Below, in pieces: positions 9,154-17,188 of a stretch of DNA of 64,000 nucleotides. The DNA is from JAJXWB01 sp964634325 (GTDB lineage Bacteria; Pseudomonadota; Alphaproteobacteria; Rhizobiales; Beijerinckiaceae), in assembly GCA_964634325.1 (NCBI GenBank), contig CAZWJF010000007.1:1-64000 (forward strand), in the 5' to 3' direction. How positions within the stretch are numbered: the stretch's first letter is position 1; every line of letters starts with the position of its first letter. The position numbers and the translations under genes were made by a program. The notes below the pieces were generated by a model that ran no database searches, had not been told where the DNA came from, and worked only from the letters and a program-made list of their open reading frames with translations.

Positions 9154-9465
9154 ATGTGTCTGACGGTGCCGTGCCGGGTCCTGGCGGTCGATGGCGTTCG
9201 CGCGCAGGTTTCGCGCGGCGGCGAGACTATCGAGGTCAGTCTCGAACTGTTCAACGGAACGGTCGCGCCCGGCGATTGGGTCGCCGTGCAGGCGCAACGC
9301 TACGTCTTTTCGCGTCTCTCTGAACGCGAGGCCGAGGAGATTCTGAACGTCTACGCGCAGCTCGGCGGAATGGCGGCGCAAGCGCCAGCCGACGCCGGCC
9401 CGTCGAACCTGCCGCTGCCCGCCCAGTTTGCGTTTGGCGGCGCGCGCGCGCCGGACGAAATCTGA
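9154..9465 (+). CDS. hypC: HypC/HupF-family [NiFe]-hydrogenase maturation chaperone
   Basis: A 103-residue protein opening with MCLTVPC, the HypC/HupF signature in which Cys2 carries the Fe(CN)2CO intermediate from HypD to the hydrogenase large-subunit precursor. The OB-fold part (about residues 1-75) includes the conserved GDWVAVQ strand and an acidic helix rich in EAEEIL. The C-terminal 28 residues are a Pro/Ala-rich extension. It begins a tight run hypC, hupK-like, hypA, hypF with gaps of 5 bases or overlaps. HypC and HupF are paralogues; the neighbouring hupK-like gene leaves HupF possible. Confidence 0.85.
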   Translation: MCLTVPCRVLAVDGVRAQVSRGGETIEVSLELFNGTVAPGDWVAVQAQRYVFSRLSEREAEEILNVYAQLGGMAAQAPADAGPSNLPLPAQFAFGGARAPDEI

Positions 9466-9470
9466 CGACG

Positions 9471-10538
9471 ATGCTGGACGCGGGTTCGATTGCGATCGAC
9501 GTGCTCACGAGCAACGGAATTGTGGTCGCGACCCGCATCGCCTCGTCGCGGCCTCGCGGCCTCTCGCGCGCTCTGATCGGGCGCGGAGCCGCTGAGACGC
9601 CCGAGCTGGTCGGCCGATTGTTTGCGCTGTGCGGCGTGGCGCATGCGACCGCGTCTGCGCGCGCTGTCGCGTGCGCCGCCGGGCGCACGACAAGCGCAGG
9701 CGATCTGGTCGCCGACGCCGCGCGGCTGACGGCGGAACGGCTCGGGGAATCTCTGCGCGGCACATTGCTCGCCCCGGACGTGCGACTCGGCAGCGATACT
9801 GCCGCCGCCCTCCGTGCGGCATTGGCGGCGACGCGCGTTCTGGCGTCGCGCGCGACGCCAGTCGAACGGGAAGCGGCGTGCGCGGCGCTTGCGCAGGCGA
9901 CCGACGCGCTCGGACTGCCGGTCGCGGGCGTAGCGCCGGCGCACGGCGCGATCGCCGCGCTCCTGGATGTCGCGCGCGCGGATGCGACCTTCGACCGGCG
10001 ATCGCCGGACGCGCTGACGGCGCATGACGATCGCGCAGTCATCGCGGGGCTGCGCGCCGATCGGACCTTCGCCGCCGCTCCGGTCTTGCCGGGCAGGATC
10101 CCGGAAACCGGCGCATTCGCCCGCAATCCGCACGCCGGACAGGGTGGGGGCGCGCTTGCGGCCCGGCTGTCGGCGCGCATTGCCGATATGGCGGCCTGTC
10201 GCAACGCGCTTTCCGGCGCCGCAGACGATGCGTTTCCGGCGTTGGTCGGAATTGACGCCGCCGCGACCGGGTCAGGAGAGGGCTATTGCGCGCTCGAGTC
10301 TCCGCGCGGCCGCCTTTATCATTGGGCGCGCGTCGATGACCATGGCCGCATAGCCGACTATGCGATCCTCGCGCCGACCGAATGGAATTTTCACGCTGCG
10401 GGCCCGTTCGTCGCGGCTCTATCAGGAGCGGCGATCGGCAAAGGCGCGCTCGCTCGTAGCCGCGTCGAACGGCTGGCGGCGCTGTTCGATCCCTGCGTCG
10501 CCTTCAGCGTCTCGGTGTCGGAGTCGCGAGATGCATGA
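9471..10538 (+). CDS. hupK: HupK-like hydrogenase assembly protein
   Basis: A 355-residue Ala-rich protein whose C-terminal third looks like a degenerate [NiFe]-hydrogenase large subunit: ESPRGRLYHW at residues 276-285 corresponds to the EAPRG segment of large subunits, and DPC at 340-342 to their DPCxxC nickel-binding end, with the second cysteine absent. This combination is known in HupK, an accessory protein of uptake hydrogenases in rhizobia and phototrophs, thought to act as a scaffold during cofactor insertion. It starts 5 bases after hypC and overlaps the hypA start by 8 bases. The first 250 residues are poorly conserved, so identification rests on the C-terminus and context. Confidence 0.75.
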   Translation: MLDAGSIAIDVLTSNGIVVATRIASSRPRGLSRALIGRGAAETPELVGRLFALCGVAHATASARAVACAAGRTTSAGDLVADAARLTAERLGESLRGTLLAPDVRLGSDTAAALRAALAATRVLASRATPVEREAACAALAQATDALGLPVAGVAPAHGAIAALLDVARADATFDRRSPDALTAHDDRAVIAGLRADRTFAAAPVLPGRIPETGAFARNPHAGQGGGALAARLSARIADMAACRNALSGAADDAFPALVGIDAAATGSGEGYCALESPRGRLYHWARVDDHGRIADYAILAPTEWNFHAAGPFVAALSGAAIGKGALARSRVERLAALFDPCVAFSVSVSESRDA

Positions 10539-10872
10539 GATGAGCCTCACGGAGAGCCTCGTTCAAATGATCGAGGAGGAGGGCGCGCGGCAGGGCTTTA
10601 CGAAGGTCTCCGTCGTGCGCCTGAAGATCGGCGCGCTGAGCCATGTCGAGCCAGACGCCATGCGCTTTTGCTTCGACGCCGTCGCGCGCGGCGCAATTGT
10701 CGAAGGCGCGCGGCTGGAGATCGAACTCACGCCGGGGCAGGCCTGGTGTATGGATTGCGGAAAATCAGCCGAAGTGAAAGAGCGCTTTGCGACCTGCCCG
10801 CATTGCGGCGGCGTTCGCCTGCAAGTCACGGGCGGCGACGAGATGCGGCTCGCCGAACTGGAAGTCGTCTGA
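10531..10872 (+). CDS. hypA: Hydrogenase nickel-incorporation protein HypA
   Basis: A 113-residue nickel metallochaperone that passes Ni2+ to the hydrogenase large subunit. It begins MHEMSL, where His2 is the nickel ligand, and carries the structural zinc site Cys73, Cys76, Cys89 and Cys92 (CMDC and CPHC). The length is standard. Its start lies inside the end of the hupK-like gene and its TGA shares a base with the hypF ATG, so translation is coupled. The usual partner GTPase gene hypB is not in the window. Confidence 0.95.
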   Translation: MHEMSLTESLVQMIEEEGARQGFTKVSVVRLKIGALSHVEPDAMRFCFDAVARGAIVEGARLEIELTPGQAWCMDCGKSAEVKERFATCPHCGGVRLQVTGGDEMRLAELEVV

Positions 10873-13127
10873 TGCGCGCGCCCGCCGCGCCGCAGCGAAC
10901 AAGGTGCAGAATTCGCGTGCGCGGCGTCGTCCAGGGCGTCGGTTTCAGGCCATTCGTCTACAGCCTTGCGCAGGGCCTTGGTCTGGCGGGTTTCGTGCTC
11001 AACGACGCCGAAGGGGTCGTTGTCGAAATCGAAGGCGTGCGTATCGCCGCGTTTCTCGAGGCGCTGCGGAACGAGGCGCCGCCGCTCGCGCGCATCGAGG
11101 CGATCGAGACTGACGAAATCGCCGCGCGGGGCGATTCGGATTTTCGCATTGAGGAAAGCGTCTGCGGTCAGGCGCGCACGCGCATTTCGCCGGATGTCGC
11201 GGTTTGCGAGGCCTGCCTGGACGATCTTTTTGATCCGGCGAGCCGGTTTCATCTCTATCCGTTCGTCACTTGCACCCATTGCGGACCGCGTTTCACGCTC
11301 ACGCGCCGATTGCCTTACGACCGCGCGCAGACGTCCATGGCGCCCTTCGCCATGTGCACGGCCTGCGCGCGCGATTACGCGGATCCCGCCGATCGCCGCT
11401 TCCATGCCGAGCCTGTCGCCTGCCCGGCGTGCGGTCCGAAGTTGACCCACGGCGTAGACCAAATCGTCGCCGCGCTGCGCGCAGGAAAGATCGTCGCGCT
11501 CAAGGGAATCGGCGGCTTTCATCTGATGTGCGACGCGATGAACGAAACCGCCGTCGCCGAGCTGCGTCGTCGAAAGTCACGCGAAGCAAAGCCTTTCGCG
11601 GTCATGGTCGCCAATCGCGCCTCGCTCGCGGACATTGCGGATGCGACGGAGTCCGAACGCGCGCTCCTCGCTTCGATGCAGCGTCCGATCGTCGTCGTGC
11701 GCGGCGGGAGAGGCCTCGCGCCCTCTGTCGCGCCTGGTCTCGATCGCATCGGCGTCGTTCTTCCATACGCGCCGCTGCACCATCTGATCTTCCAGCACGC
11801 GGCCGGCTACCCCGTCTCCCGGGAGGCGCGCGAACAGCCCAACGATCTGATCCTCGTCGCCACGAGCGCCAACCCCGGCGGCGAACCGCTGGTGACGCGC
11901 GACACGGAAGCGCATGAGAAACTGGCGTCGATCGCCGATCTCATCGTCGGTCACGATCGCGAGATCGTCACGCGCGCCGACGATTCGGTCATGGCTGTAT
12001 TCGATGGCGCGCCGACCTTTCTGCGGCGCGCGCGAGGCTTTGTGCCAGAGCCCGTCGATCTCGGCGCGGACGGACCATGCGCGCTGGCGCTCGGCGCGCA
12101 TCTGAAGGCGACCGTCTGTGTGACGCGCGGTCGCGAGGCGTTCGTCTCGCAGCATATCGGCAGCCTCGACAATGTCGCAACGATCCGGTTTCACGAAGAG
12201 ACGACGCGTCATCTGCTGTCCATTCTCGACGTAACGCCCGACGTCGTCGCCTGCGATCTGCATCCGGACTTCTGGACATCGCGCCGCGCCGAGGAGCTCG
12301 GGCCGCCCGTGGCGCGCATCCAGCACCATGCAGCTCACGTCATCGCGGTCGCGGCCGAACATGGCGGCGGCGACGAAATCCTGGGCGTCGCTCTCGATGG
12401 CCTCGGCCATGGCGATGACGGCGGCGCCTGGGGCGGCGAAGCGATGCTCGTTTCGAATCTTTCGTGGAAACGGCTCGGCCATCTGGCGCCTCTGGCGCTG
12501 CCCGGGGGCGATCGCGCTGCGCGCGAGCCGTGGCGCATGGGCGTCGCCGCCCTGCAAGCCATGGGCCGTCTGGGCGAGGCCGCTGGTTTGTTCCCTGACG
12601 TCTCCGCTGCGGCTCCGCTGGCGCGCGCCCTGCAGGGCGGCCTGTCGACGCCGACGACGACCAGCGCGGGTCGACTGTTCGACGCCGCTGCGGCATTGAT
12701 TGGAACAAGCGTCGTCCAACGCTACGAGGCGCAGGCCGCAATGGAGCTGGAGGCCTTGGTCGACTCCCCGCGGATCTTGCAGGACGGTTGGCGGATCGAA
12801 GGCGGCGTCCTCGATTTTGCGGCTCTGCTCGGGGTGCTGGCCGACCGTCGGGCGTCGCCGCGCGACGCCGCAAACCTCTTTCATGGAACTCTGGCGGCCG
12901 GCGTCGCGCAATGGGCGATCGGCCTTGCTTCTGCGGCCGGCCATCGCCGCGTCGTGCTCGGCGGCGGATGTCTGCTCAATCGCGTCCTGGCGGAACTCTT
13001 GAGCGGCCATCTGCGGGCAGCCGGCCTGGAGCCCTTGCTCGCCCGCGCGGTTCCGCCGAACGACGGGGGTCTTTCGCTGGGCCAGGCGGTCGCAGCGCGG
13101 GCCTTCGCCGCAGCGCCCGGCGCCTGA
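10872..13127 (+). CDS. hypF: Carbamoyltransferase HypF
   Basis: A 751-residue enzyme that makes the cyanide ligands of the [NiFe] active site from carbamoyl phosphate, in the cytoplasm with HypE. The acylphosphatase domain with VVQGVGFRPFVY is at about residues 19-30, two zinc-finger motifs (CEAC/CTHC and CTAC/CPAC) span about 112-195, then come the YrdC-like domain (about 200-370) and the Kae1/carbamoyltransferase-like domain with HHAAH near 486 and GGGCLLN near 697. All parts and the family length are intact. hypB, hypD and hypE do not follow; the operon ends at a hairpin. Confidence 0.96.
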   Translation: MRAPAAPQRTRCRIRVRGVVQGVGFRPFVYSLAQGLGLAGFVLNDAEGVVVEIEGVRIAAFLEALRNEAPPLARIEAIETDEIAARGDSDFRIEESVCGQARTRISPDVAVCEACLDDLFDPASRFHLYPFVTCTHCGPRFTLTRRLPYDRAQTSMAPFAMCTACARDYADPADRRFHAEPVACPACGPKLTHGVDQIVAALRAGKIVALKGIGGFHLMCDAMNETAVAELRRRKSREAKPFAVMVANRASLADIADATESERALLASMQRPIVVVRGGRGLAPSVAPGLDRIGVVLPYAPLHHLIFQHAAGYPVSREAREQPNDLILVATSANPGGEPLVTRDTEAHEKLASIADLIVGHDREIVTRADDSVMAVFDGAPTFLRRARGFVPEPVDLGADGPCALALGAHLKATVCVTRGREAFVSQHIGSLDNVATIRFHEETTRHLLSILDVTPDVVACDLHPDFWTSRRAEELGPPVARIQHHAAHVIAVAAEHGGGDEILGVALDGLGHGDDGGAWGGEAMLVSNLSWKRLGHLAPLALPGGDRAAREPWRMGVAALQAMGRLGEAAGLFPDVSAAAPLARALQGGLSTPTTTSAGRLFDAAAALIGTSVVQRYEAQAAMELEALVDSPRILQDGWRIEGGVLDFAALLGVLADRRASPRDAANLFHGTLAAGVAQWAIGLASAAGHRRVVLGGGCLLNRVLAELLSGHLRAAGLEPLLARAVPPNDGGLSLGQAVAARAFAAAPGA

Positions 13128-13142
13128 GGCCGGTCGGCCTTT
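13127..13142. terminator. Hairpin between convergent hypF and DUF985 genes
   Basis: The arms AGGCCG (13127-13132) and CGGCCT (13135-13140) form a perfect six-pair stem with a two-base loop, followed on the plus strand by TT. It begins at the last base of the hypF stop codon and stands just outside the end of the convergent cupin gene, so it could end both transcripts. Confidence 0.5.
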
Positions 13143-13146
13143 GAGC

Positions 13147-13596
13147 CTAGATCGGCGGCGCGCCGTCGATCACCTCGAAATGCGCGAACTCGAACCCCGG
13201 CGCGACCGTGCAGCCGACCAGCGTCCAGGCGCCGAGGGATGCGGCCGACTGCCAATGACCGCCGGGAACGATCGCCTGTGGGCGTTCGCAGGCCGCCAGA
13301 TCGGCGCCGAGGCGAAGGGCCGTCTGCGATCCGTCGGGCGCGCCGATGCGAAGCTCCAGTGGCGCGCCCGCGCAAAAGTGCCAGATTTCGACGGCGTCGA
13401 CGCGGTGCCAGCGCGACGGCGCTCCGCCCGGCAATAGAAAATAGATGGCGGTCGACGCGGCCCGTCCGTCCGCCGCGATTCGAAGGTCGCGGAATGTCTC
13501 CCGATAAAATCCACCTTCGGGATGCGGCTTCAGGTCGAGCAGGCGCACAACCTCCTCCGCGCTCAATTCCGCCGGTGGAATCCTGGGCTGTTTCAC
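13147..13596 (-). CDS. DUF985-family cupin protein
   Basis: A 149-residue cupin-fold protein of the DUF985/cupin_5 family (PF06172). Family hallmarks are LDLKPHPEGGFYRET near residues 20-34, YFLLPGG near 52-58 and the W-H-F-C strand near 71-74. The fold is a single beta barrel; members have been crystallised but have no firmly assigned reaction. It is a single-gene unit, convergent with hypF and divergent from the secreted protein at 13660. Confidence 0.85.
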   Translation of the reverse strand: MKQPRIPPAELSAEEVVRLLDLKPHPEGGFYRETFRDLRIAADGRAASTAIYFLLPGGAPSRWHRVDAVEIWHFCAGAPLELRIGAPDGSQTALRLGADLAACERPQAIVPGGHWQSAASLGAWTLVGCTVAPGFEFAHFEVIDGAPPI

Positions 13597-13659
13597 TGTC
13601 CGTCCTCGATCCGGCCTTCGCCCTTTTAACGCCGCGTTCTTTTGTGCAAGATCGGCGCG

Positions 13660-14223
13660 ATGATGGAAAGTCGATCAGGTCCTTGGGTCAGATGCGCTGT
13701 TGCGGCCCTTGCGGTCGCAGGTTTCTGCGCGCCGGCGCAGGCGTGGGAGGTGGTCAATTCCGGACTCCCGTCCTTCGCTGTCGCGGCGCCGCTCGGCCCG
13801 TCCTCCGGCGTGCCGGCCCTCGATCCCGTCGCCGGCCTCAGGTTCGAGAAGGTCGCCGGCGTGAACCCGGGTTACGACTATCGCATCGGCGGCAAGTATC
13901 TGTTCGGTTTTGAGCAACAGGCCGGTTTGGCCGCTGGCGGCAGCCTGCTCGGCCTTGCGAACGGGTTCGACTACTCCCGTTCGACCATGAAATTCGGCTA
14001 CGACCTCGGCGCGTTCAAGCCTTTCGTCAGCGCTTCGTTCGCGCAGACGACGGCTCCGGCCTTCGGCGCCAATCTGTTCGCCGGCCCGCCTGGCGCGGCC
14101 AATCCATTCGCGCCGGCTGCGACCGCGACCACTGTCGGCGCAGGCTTCGATTATGCGATCACCGACAAGCTCTCCCTTGGCGTATCGGTCTCTGCGACGC
14201 AGACGTCCGGTTGGCCGCGCTGA
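13660..14223 (+). CDS. Secreted outer-membrane-barrel-like protein, unknown function
   Basis: A 187-residue protein with an N-terminal signal peptide (hydrophobic AVAALAVAGFCAPAQA, cleavage predicted after AQA near residue 29). The mature part alternates aromatic and glycine residues in short strands (GYDYRIGGKYLFGF, FDYSRSTMKFGYDLG, GAGFDYAITDKLSLGVSVS), as in small outer-membrane beta barrels. It lacks a clear terminal phenylalanine. Two adjacent ATGs at 13660 and 13663 are possible starts and neither has a strong ribosome site. I do not recognise a family. It precedes the caspase-fold gene by 134 bases on the same strand. Confidence 0.6.
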   Translation: MMESRSGPWVRCAVAALAVAGFCAPAQAWEVVNSGLPSFAVAAPLGPSSGVPALDPVAGLRFEKVAGVNPGYDYRIGGKYLFGFEQQAGLAAGGSLLGLANGFDYSRSTMKFGYDLGAFKPFVSASFAQTTAPAFGANLFAGPPGAANPFAPAATATTVGAGFDYAITDKLSLGVSVSATQTSGWPR

Positions 14224-14357
14224 GACAACGACGCGTTCAGGCGATTGCGCCGGGTTCGAAGACAAGACTCCAGGAATTGAGGCTGGTCATTGCGCCGGGC
14301 TCTCGCGTCGATGATTTTGAATGAGGCGCATCGCTCGCGTGCGCAGGGAGAAGTTGG

Positions 14358-16985
14358 ATGCGTTGGTTCAATTGCGTCTTCGCGCTTGTAACCGTCGCGC
14401 TTGCGGCGATAGCGGCCCCCGGCCTCGCGCCAGCGCAGGAAAGCCAGTCCCGTTTCGCCTTCGTCGTCGGCAACGACGCTTACGACGGCGCGCCGCTCGC
14501 GACCGCCGCCAACGACGCCGCGCTTGTCGCTGATGCGCTGAAGGTCGCGCGCTTCGATGTCACCGGCGCGCGCAATCTCGATCAGGATACGCTGCGCGCC
14601 TCTTATCGCGAATTCCTCGCCAAGGTGACAGCCGCCGGCCCGGGCGCGGTCAGCGTGATCTACCTCTCCGGCTACGGCCTGCAATTCGACGGCGAGAATT
14701 ACGTTGTGCCGCCCGGCGCGGCGATCGCCCGCGACAGCGACGTCAGCCTGAACGCCATCCGCCTGTCCGATCTCATCCGCCCGCTGTCCAGCGCGCCGGG
14801 TCGCGCCCGCATCGTCTTGCTCGATCTCGCCTACGCCAGCCCCTATGCGAAGCAAATTCCGGGCGCGCCGCCCGGCCTCGCGATCATCGAGCCGGACCCG
14901 GGCACGATCGTCTCGTTCAACGCTGCGCCCGGCGCATGGGCGGCGCCCGGCAAGGAGCCTTACGGGCCTTATGCGCAGGCGCTGAGTGAAATGCTGCGCG
15001 AGCCCGGCCTGCCGATCGAGGAGGTTCTGGTCCGAGTACGCACGCGCACGGCGGAATTGACCAAGGCCGCCCAGGTGCCATGGAGCGCCGGCAAGATCGA
15101 GCCGCCGCTCGTCCTGCTCGAACGCGCCGCGGATGCGCCGGCGCCGATCCAAGAATCGGCGCAGATCGCCGCCGAACGCGCCAGGCCGGTCGACAAAATG
15201 CCGGAGGCGCTTGCCTATTCGGCGGTGATCGATCGCGACACGGTCAAGGGCTACGAGGAGTTCGTGGCGTCCTTCCCGCATGGTCCATACACGAAGAACG
15301 TCCAGGGCTTGCTTGCAGCCCGGCGGGAGGCGCGGACATGGCGCCGCACGCTCGATCGCAACACCCAGAACGCGTATTGGTCGTATTTGAAGCGCTATCC
15401 GCGCGGTCCGCACGCCGCCGAGGCGCGTCGTCGACTTACGCGGTTGCAGGCGGCGCTGGAGCCGCCGCCGTCATTCGAGCCGATCGACTATGACGATCCG
15501 CCGCCGCCCCCTGTCGAAGAGGCGTATTTCGAGGGGCCTGACATCGTCTATTACGACGACTCTGTCCCGCCGCTGCCGCCGTCGATATTCGTCGCCGCGC
15601 CGCCGCCGTGGTATCAGCCGCCGCCGCCGCCTGTGTTCGACGAGGACGACGACTTCTTCCTGCCGCAGGTCGTCGCAGCCGTGTCCGCGCCGGTCTGGAT
15701 TGCGCCCCCGCCATACGTTCTGCCGCCGCCGCAGCCGATCATGATGGACGCGGCCGTCCAATCGCCGGGTTGGCGTCCTTACGTCGCTATTCCCGTAGCA
15801 GTGGCGGCCGGGCTCGCCGCCGGCAAGCTATCAAACCGCTTGCTGGAAAATCGCCGGCAAAGCGCTATTCAAAACCGCGGACCCCAGGCTGGCGGCCTGC
15901 GGCGACAGGCGGTGATTCCGCCGATTTCGTCCTTGCCGAAAGGTATGAATTTGCCGGCCGGCGTCCGTCCAGGCCTTCCCATTGTACGTCCGGCGGCCGC
16001 GCCGGCGGGTCAGCAACTCGTTCGTCCTCCTCAACCGGGACAACCGGCGTTGGCTCCTGGCCAGCCGGCGGGAATTGGCCGTCCAGGCAATGCGCTTCCA
16101 AACCTGCCGGCCGGACAGCCCGGCCAACGTCCTGGACAGATCGGACGCCCCGGCTCCCCTGCGAGCGGAACGCCATTGGTCCAGCCGGGGACGCGGCCAG
16201 CCCAGCCGACCACAGGGAGCCCGCTGACGGGACAGCCCGCCATCGGCGGCCGCCCGAACGCGCTTCCCGGATTGCCCGCGGGCCAGCAAGGCGCAAGGCC
16301 GGGAGCTGTCGGCCAACCCCTCGGAACGCCATCCGCGGGGACGCCGACGACTCAGCCCGGCGCCCGTCACGGTCAACCGGGAGTGGGGACCGGCCAGTTG
16401 GGCCAGCCGCCGCTCGGCGCGCGTCCGACCGGGGTTCCTGGAACGCCGGCCGGACAGTCCGGAGCCAAACAGGGCGTCGGCGCCCCGACGACGCAGCCTG
16501 CGCGAACGCAAGGGCGCCCCACCGGCCCGGTCGGTCAGACGATCGATCGCCGTCAGCAGTTGATCCAGCAGCAGCAACAGCGACAGCTCCAGTTGCAGCA
16601 GCGCCAGCAGCAATCGCAACAGCAACGCGCCCAGCAGCAGCAATTGCGCCAGCAGCAATTGCAGGAGCAGCGCGCGCGTCAGATGCAGCAGCAGGAACGT
16701 GTACGCCAGCAGCAGTCGATTCAGCAGCAGCGGGTCATGCAGCAGCAGCGCCAGCAACAGATGCTGCAACTACAGCGCTCCCAACAACAGATGCTGCAAC
16801 AGCAGCGCATGCAGCAGCAGCAGCGTCAGCAACAAATGATTCAGCAACAACGACAACAACTGATGCAGCAGCAGCAGCGCCAACAGCAGCAAATCATTCA
16901 GCAGCAACGCCAGCAACAGCAACGCCCGCAACAGCAACGCCAGCAGCGACCCCCCTGCGGCTTGCCAGGGCTTCCGCGCTGCTGA
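14358..16985 (+). CDS. Exported caspase-fold protein lacking catalytic residues, with Gln-rich tail
   Basis: An 875-residue protein: signal peptide (about 1-27), a peptidase C14-like domain (about 30-250), a middle region with two short repeats of the SFPHGPYTKNV / RYPRGPHAAEA type, a Pro-rich region with a probable membrane-adjacent segment near 470-490, a Gly/Pro/Gln low-complexity region (about 540-725) and a run of glutamines from about 730 to 865. The caspase core is recognisable by FVVGNDAY and ANDAALVADAL. However, the catalytic His of the usual YFSGHG is Tyr106 (YLSGYG), and the Cys of the usual LDACR is Ala158 (LDLAY). It should be a proteolytically dead pseudo-caspase acting as a binding or scaffold protein outside the cytoplasm. 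No partner gene is evident. Confidence 0.8.
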   Translation: MRWFNCVFALVTVALAAIAAPGLAPAQESQSRFAFVVGNDAYDGAPLATAANDAALVADALKVARFDVTGARNLDQDTLRASYREFLAKVTAAGPGAVSVIYLSGYGLQFDGENYVVPPGAAIARDSDVSLNAIRLSDLIRPLSSAPGRARIVLLDLAYASPYAKQIPGAPPGLAIIEPDPGTIVSFNAAPGAWAAPGKEPYGPYAQALSEMLREPGLPIEEVLVRVRTRTAELTKAAQVPWSAGKIEPPLVLLERAADAPAPIQESAQIAAERARPVDKMPEALAYSAVIDRDTVKGYEEFVASFPHGPYTKNVQGLLAARREARTWRRTLDRNTQNAYWSYLKRYPRGPHAAEARRRLTRLQAALEPPPSFEPIDYDDPPPPPVEEAYFEGPDIVYYDDSVPPLPPSIFVAAPPPWYQPPPPPVFDEDDDFFLPQVVAAVSAPVWIAPPPYVLPPPQPIMMDAAVQSPGWRPYVAIPVAVAAGLAAGKLSNRLLENRRQSAIQNRGPQAGGLRRQAVIPPISSLPKGMNLPAGVRPGLPIVRPAAAPAGQQLVRPPQPGQPALAPGQPAGIGRPGNALPNLPAGQPGQRPGQIGRPGSPASGTPLVQPGTRPAQPTTGSPLTGQPAIGGRPNALPGLPAGQQGARPGAVGQPLGTPSAGTPTTQPGARHGQPGVGTGQLGQPPLGARPTGVPGTPAGQSGAKQGVGAPTTQPARTQGRPTGPVGQTIDRRQQLIQQQQQRQLQLQQRQQQSQQQRAQQQQLRQQQLQEQRARQMQQQERVRQQQSIQQQRVMQQQRQQQMLQLQRSQQQMLQQQRMQQQQRQQQMIQQQRQQLMQQQQRQQQQIIQQQRQQQQRPQQQRQQRPPCGLPGLPRC
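16552..16940 (+). repeat. CAG/CAA-rich low-complexity repeat coding polyglutamine tail
   Basis: A stretch of about 390 bases made mainly of CAG and CAA codons with interspersed CGC, CTG, ATG and ATT codons. It encodes the glutamine-rich C-terminus of the caspase-fold protein. The mixed codons show that it is selected as protein sequence rather than a pure trinucleotide slippage tract. Confidence 0.9.
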
Positions 16986-17000
16986 GGCGTTTCGTCGCCG

Positions 17001-17024
17001 ATGGCGGGCGCGCCGGCCCGCCAT
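17001..17024 (+). terminator. Hairpin downstream of the caspase-fold gene
   Basis: Arms ATGGCGGGC (17001-17009) and GCCCGCCAT (17016-17024) give a perfect nine-pair GC-rich stem with a six-base loop, 16 bases after the stop codon. No T-run follows, so it is either a weak terminator or a 3'-end stabilising structure. The remaining 160 bases before ligJ are presumably its promoter; no clear operator is visible. Confidence 0.55.
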
Positions 17025-17188
17025 AGCCAAATCGAAACAACCCGCAAGAAAAATGGAAGGGCCGCCCGCTCCATTTTTTGGGACAAGTCGACGTTCCGCG
17101 CGAACGGCTGCGGGCGAGCGCTCGTCGCGCGCCGGACAGCAATAGAAGAAGTCGCCGACGCCGCGCGATCCAGCGAGAGGAAACCGGG

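Noticed and set aside
16552..16940. Pure CAG microsatellite
   Set aside because: The tract mixes CAG, CAA and other codons and stays in frame over 390 bases, so it is coding low-complexity sequence rather than a simple repeat expansion.
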